Below, one piece after another: positions 61,700 through 64,000 of a DNA stretch of 64,000 bases (positions within the stretch are counted from its first letter, which is position 1; every line of letters starts with the position of its first letter). Source of the DNA: Vibrio bathopelagicus (GTDB taxonomy: Bacteria; Pseudomonadota; Gammaproteobacteria; Enterobacterales; Vibrionaceae); NCBI RefSeq assembly GCF_014879975.1, contig NZ_CP062500.1, positions 2,418,001 to 2,482,000 of the forward strand, read 5' to 3'. The position numbers were made by a program, and so were the translations under genes. The notes under the pieces were generated by a model, which worked only from the letters and a program-made list of their open reading frames with translations, had not been told where the DNA came from and searched no databases.

Positions 61700-61749
61700 C
61701 ATGGTTGTATTTGATTAGGTCAGTTCGTTGATGAGCGATCCTACCAAGA

Positions 61750-61791
61750 TCAAAAAAGGGTTATTGAACTAAGTTCAGTAACCCTTTTTTC
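61750..61791. terminator. Bidirectional terminator between pykA and the patatin gene
   Basis: AAAAAAGGGTTATTGAAC pairs with GTTCAGTAACCCTTTTTT (61752-61769 and 61773-61790), with one wobble and a three-base loop, between convergent genes. Confidence 0.94.
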
Positions 61792-61842
61792 ACTTCAGAA
61801 CATGCTTAGCGGTTTGACGTACTAACTTATCAACTTCGAGTA

Positions 61843-63057
61843 TTACTTCTCAGCAATGCTACTCACCAACTGTGGCATATGTGAGCTGCGAGCGTTTTCC
61901 GTTGAAGTATAAGTTTCTACAAATCGGTAACCCGCCTCTAACCCTAAGTCGTAATCGTGCAGCAAATCTTCTTTATCGCTCATCAAAGAGCTCGACTTAA
62001 GCGGTTTACTGGGTGCAATTTGAACAACAAACGCATCGTCCGGTGGAGAATTCAAAAAGTCCTGAGTTAATGAGTAGGTCTGATAATGAACCATCAACAT
62101 GTCAGCTAAGCCCGAATCAAACTTATCGCCAATCAAATGGCTTAAACGATAAATGTCATCTGCCCCAAACAGCCACCGTCCACCATTGAGCAGATCAAGG
62201 TGTCCTCTATCGCGCTTTTGCTCCTTTGAACGGAGAATTTGCTGCTGAAAGAATGACGTCCAATCGGTTTTCCATTGTTCCACTTTTTGTTGCCAATGAC
62301 CTTGCACACTATCAAACGACTCTCGGAACCATTCTAACTCTTCTGCCGATATCGTCTTAGGCGCTTTCACTAAGGCTTGTTTACCTTGAACCTCATTGGA
62401 TAGCTCTGCTCCCTCTTCCAATACTGGCTCTGTACGTATCACGACTATTGAGCGAGCTTGCCTACGCCATGCTTCTTGCACAGGAATAGACGCAGACACA
62501 CCACCGTCAACATAAGCACTGTCACCAATAAAGATTTCATCATTGTACAAACGAGGAATAGCACAGGTCGCCATCATCACTTTGTACCAGTCTTCACCCA
62601 TCAACGGAAAATAATGGTCTCGTAAATCTTTAGAACCAGTTACTGCTGCAGAGAAATGACGATCACCTAAGGTTTGTCGTCCCAAATCAAGATCAAGCTT
62701 ATATGGGTAAGCCATGATTTGCTCTAAGGCCCACTCTAAACCTAAGTTCTGGCGATTTCGTATATAGGAGAACAGATTGAAGAATTCTGGAGCCGTCGTT
62801 AGATCAAGAACAAAAGAACGACCCAACCCTTTGTCACGGCACAGATAGGCACATAAGTTAAGTGCACCCGCTGAGGTGCCAAAGAATTCATCAAAGGGGT
62901 CAAAATTAGAAAGAAGAAATGCGTCCAGCACACCAGCCGTAAAAATACTTCGCTGTCCGCCGCCTTGGGCAACCAGTGCTGTTTTTCCAGCAACAAACTT
63001 AGCGTAGTAATCTAAGTCTATTGCCGAGTCGATATTGGTTATAATCCCACTATTCAT
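61843..63057 (-). CDS. Patatin-like phospholipase family protein
   Basis: This is a Ser-Asp dyad lipid acyl hydrolase of the patatin/RssA/YjjU type. The 404-aa protein has the oxyanion loop QGGGQRSIFTAG at 31-42, the nucleophile Ser62 in GTSAG and the catalytic Asp184 in VDGGVSASIP. There is no signal peptide, so it is probably cytoplasmic or secreted by a non-Sec route. The C-terminal half (220-404) is charged and has no motif I recognise. AGGGA precedes the ATG. Substrate and role are unknown; it is similar to E. coli YjjU in layout. Confidence 0.88.
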   Translation of the reverse strand: MNSGIITNIDSAIDLDYYAKFVAGKTALVAQGGGQRSIFTAGVLDAFLLSNFDPFDEFFGTSAGALNLCAYLCRDKGLGRSFVLDLTTAPEFFNLFSYIRNRQNLGLEWALEQIMAYPYKLDLDLGRQTLGDRHFSAAVTGSKDLRDHYFPLMGEDWYKVMMATCAIPRLYNDEIFIGDSAYVDGGVSASIPVQEAWRRQARSIVVIRTEPVLEEGAELSNEVQGKQALVKAPKTISAEELEWFRESFDSVQGHWQQKVEQWKTDWTSFFQQQILRSKEQKRDRGHLDLLNGGRWLFGADDIYRLSHLIGDKFDSGLADMLMVHYQTYSLTQDFLNSPPDDAFVVQIAPSKPLKSSSLMSDKEDLLHDYDLGLEAGYRFVETYTSTENARSSHMPQLVSSIAEK

Positions 63058-63098
63058 TATTCCCTGAGTATAAAAACTCAGCCTCGCAATAGATGGTA

Positions 63099-63188
63099 TT
63101 AGCTACCAATCGCAATAAAGCCAAATGAAAGAATGATGGTGTAGATTACTACTGTTATTTGTAGAGCATTTTTCAGATTATGGTCCAT
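63099..63188 (-). CDS. ynhF: YnhF family small membrane protein (29 aa)
   Basis: This 29-codon gene begins MDHNLKNALQITVV and ends SFGFIAIGS, one hydrophobic helix after a short polar start. It matches the length and pattern of E. coli YnhF, a formyl-Met-retaining single-pass inner-membrane protein of unknown function. AGAGG lies six bases before the ATG, an excellent site. It lies 42 bases upstream of the patatin gene on the same strand and may share its mRNA. Confidence 0.8.
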   Translation of the reverse strand: MDHNLKNALQITVVIYTIILSFGFIAIGS

Positions 63189-63333
63189 AAACACCTCTGG
63201 CTTATTATTAATTTGTCGAGTCTCTATTTAAGTATTATCAGGTGTGTGAAGTATCTTCAAGAATCGTCGAAATTAGTCGCACAATATTGATGTAACCATC
63301 ACAATTAGTCAGCGTATGGATAAGGATATACTC

Positions 63334-63927
63334 ATGAATAACAAAGCAAATATGATTGCGCTTGTTGCGCTAATTTCCGCTTCAAACTTGTATGCAGCAC
63401 CGGAAATTATTATCACTCCGATGATCGGTTATACCGGAGGTGGTAGCGTCGAAGACCAGGATGGTAATAGTTATGACATGGAAGGTTCAGAAAACTACAC
63501 CTTCGCTATTGAAACTCCGCTTGAGAAAGGTCGTATCGGCTTTTTCTATTCCAATCAGAGATCTGAACTAGAAACGCTCAACCTAAGCTCCTCAATTCAA
63601 TACCTGCACCTTCAAAGCAGTATCTACTACCCTGCTTCCCCTGTATTGTCTGGATATCTAGGGTTAGGCCTTGGAGCGTCTTACGTTGATGTAGACTGGG
63701 CGAAAGATAAATATGGCTTCTCAACCTCGATCTTCGGCGGCTTGGAATACAAATTTAGCGACCGCTTAGCATTGAACACACAAGTACGTTGGTTAGGCAC
63801 AGTTGTAGACAACGACACATCCGGTGTTTGTAACGTGCCGAGCAATGGCCAAGACTGCATTATCCGCTTTGATACCGACTGGATGAATCAATTCCAAGCC
63901 AATGTTGGATTGAGTTTTACCTTCTAG
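63334..63927 (+). CDS. Outer-membrane beta-barrel protein, OmpA/OmpW-like fold
   Basis: This 197-aa precursor has a signal peptide ending near NLYAA, and a mature part with eight or so amphipathic strands (PEIIITPMIGYTGGG, YTFAIETPLEKGRIGFFYS, YLGLGLGASYVDVDW). It ends GLSFTF with the C-terminal Phe. Two cysteines near the end (GVCNVPSNGQDCI) may form a disulfide in an external loop. The frame opens six codons earlier, but ATG 63334 has AAGGAT at ideal spacing. It is divergent from ynhF. Function unknown; the family is the generic outer-membrane beta-barrel group. Confidence 0.8.
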   Translation: MNNKANMIALVALISASNLYAAPEIIITPMIGYTGGGSVEDQDGNSYDMEGSENYTFAIETPLEKGRIGFFYSNQRSELETLNLSSSIQYLHLQSSIYYPASPVLSGYLGLGLGASYVDVDWAKDKYGFSTSIFGGLEYKFSDRLALNTQVRWLGTVVDNDTSGVCNVPSNGQDCIIRFDTDWMNQFQANVGLSFTF

Positions 63928-64000
63928 GTTGAGTCCCATATTGGCTCAATAAGCCTTTAGACTATAAGTATTCAAACTAAATGAAAAAACCAGCTTGATG

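Overview
This is chromosomal DNA of a marine gamma-proteobacterium, almost certainly Vibrio and probably of the Splendidus clade. The genus call rests on near-identity of many proteins to Enterobacteria/Vibrio orthologs recalled from memory (TopA, AroA, ClpA/ClpS, PykA, PflB, YfbU, YeaG), a monomeric isocitrate dehydrogenase, an OmpT/OmpU-type porin beside dinG, and short-patch gene order typical of Vibrio chromosome 1. The species-level call is a guess. I see no rRNA, tRNA, CRISPR array, insertion sequence, integron or prophage. Most of the window is ordinary core genome with a few accessory genes set into it.

Layout. 1-8000: partial glgC, topA, yciN, aroA, a glycine-zipper envelope protein, the N-degron transferases aat-bpt, and infA. 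8200-15400: clpA-clpS facing away from cspD, icd and rluE. Aat and Bpt attach Leu to protein N-termini, and ClpS delivers such proteins to ClpA(P), so the tagging and reading halves of the Leu/N-degron pathway lie within 5 kb. 15470-21870: an OmpT-like porin, dinG, a YfcA-type exporter, priC, the short gene rsmS (56 codons), and the ribosomal oxygenase roxA. 22000-29300: a dCache chemoreceptor, the drug exporter emrD, a lipoprotein S9 oligopeptidase and xthA. 29450-35750: a surface M60/ImpA-like metalloprotease lipoprotein with a Gly-Gly-Ser tether, then a polar amino-acid ABC importer (arginine type).

36100-42900 is a fermentation block. A DUF3360 membrane protein sits where focA sits in enterobacteria, under a good FNR-like site and a possibly structured upstream region. 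It is followed by pflB and pflA, with an lpxR-type lipid A deacylase gene lodged between them. 43000-49700: yfbU, a MipA/OmpV protein, and the conserved but poorly understood kinase/vWA/SpoVR module yeaG-yeaH-ycgB. 49800-57300: sohB, yciK, and the SOS mutagenesis cassette imuA-imuB-dnaE2, with a near-perfect LexA box overlapping the -10 element and ending 10 nt before the imuA start codon. 57300-64000: a possible tiny membrane-protein gene, cheV, mlc facing away from pykA, a patatin-like phospholipase, the 29-residue YnhF-family membrane protein, and an outer-membrane beta-barrel protein.

No wholly new multigene system is evident. The best leads are the DUF3360-pfl arrangement, the yeaG-yeaH-ycgB module, the repeat-tethered metalloprotease, the LexA/imuA start architecture, the unusual DinG cysteine pattern, and several small genes or structured RNAs easily missed by automatic annotation. 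Gene starts were moved from the longest reading frame where a ribosome-binding site or family alignment argued for it; these choices are explained per gene.
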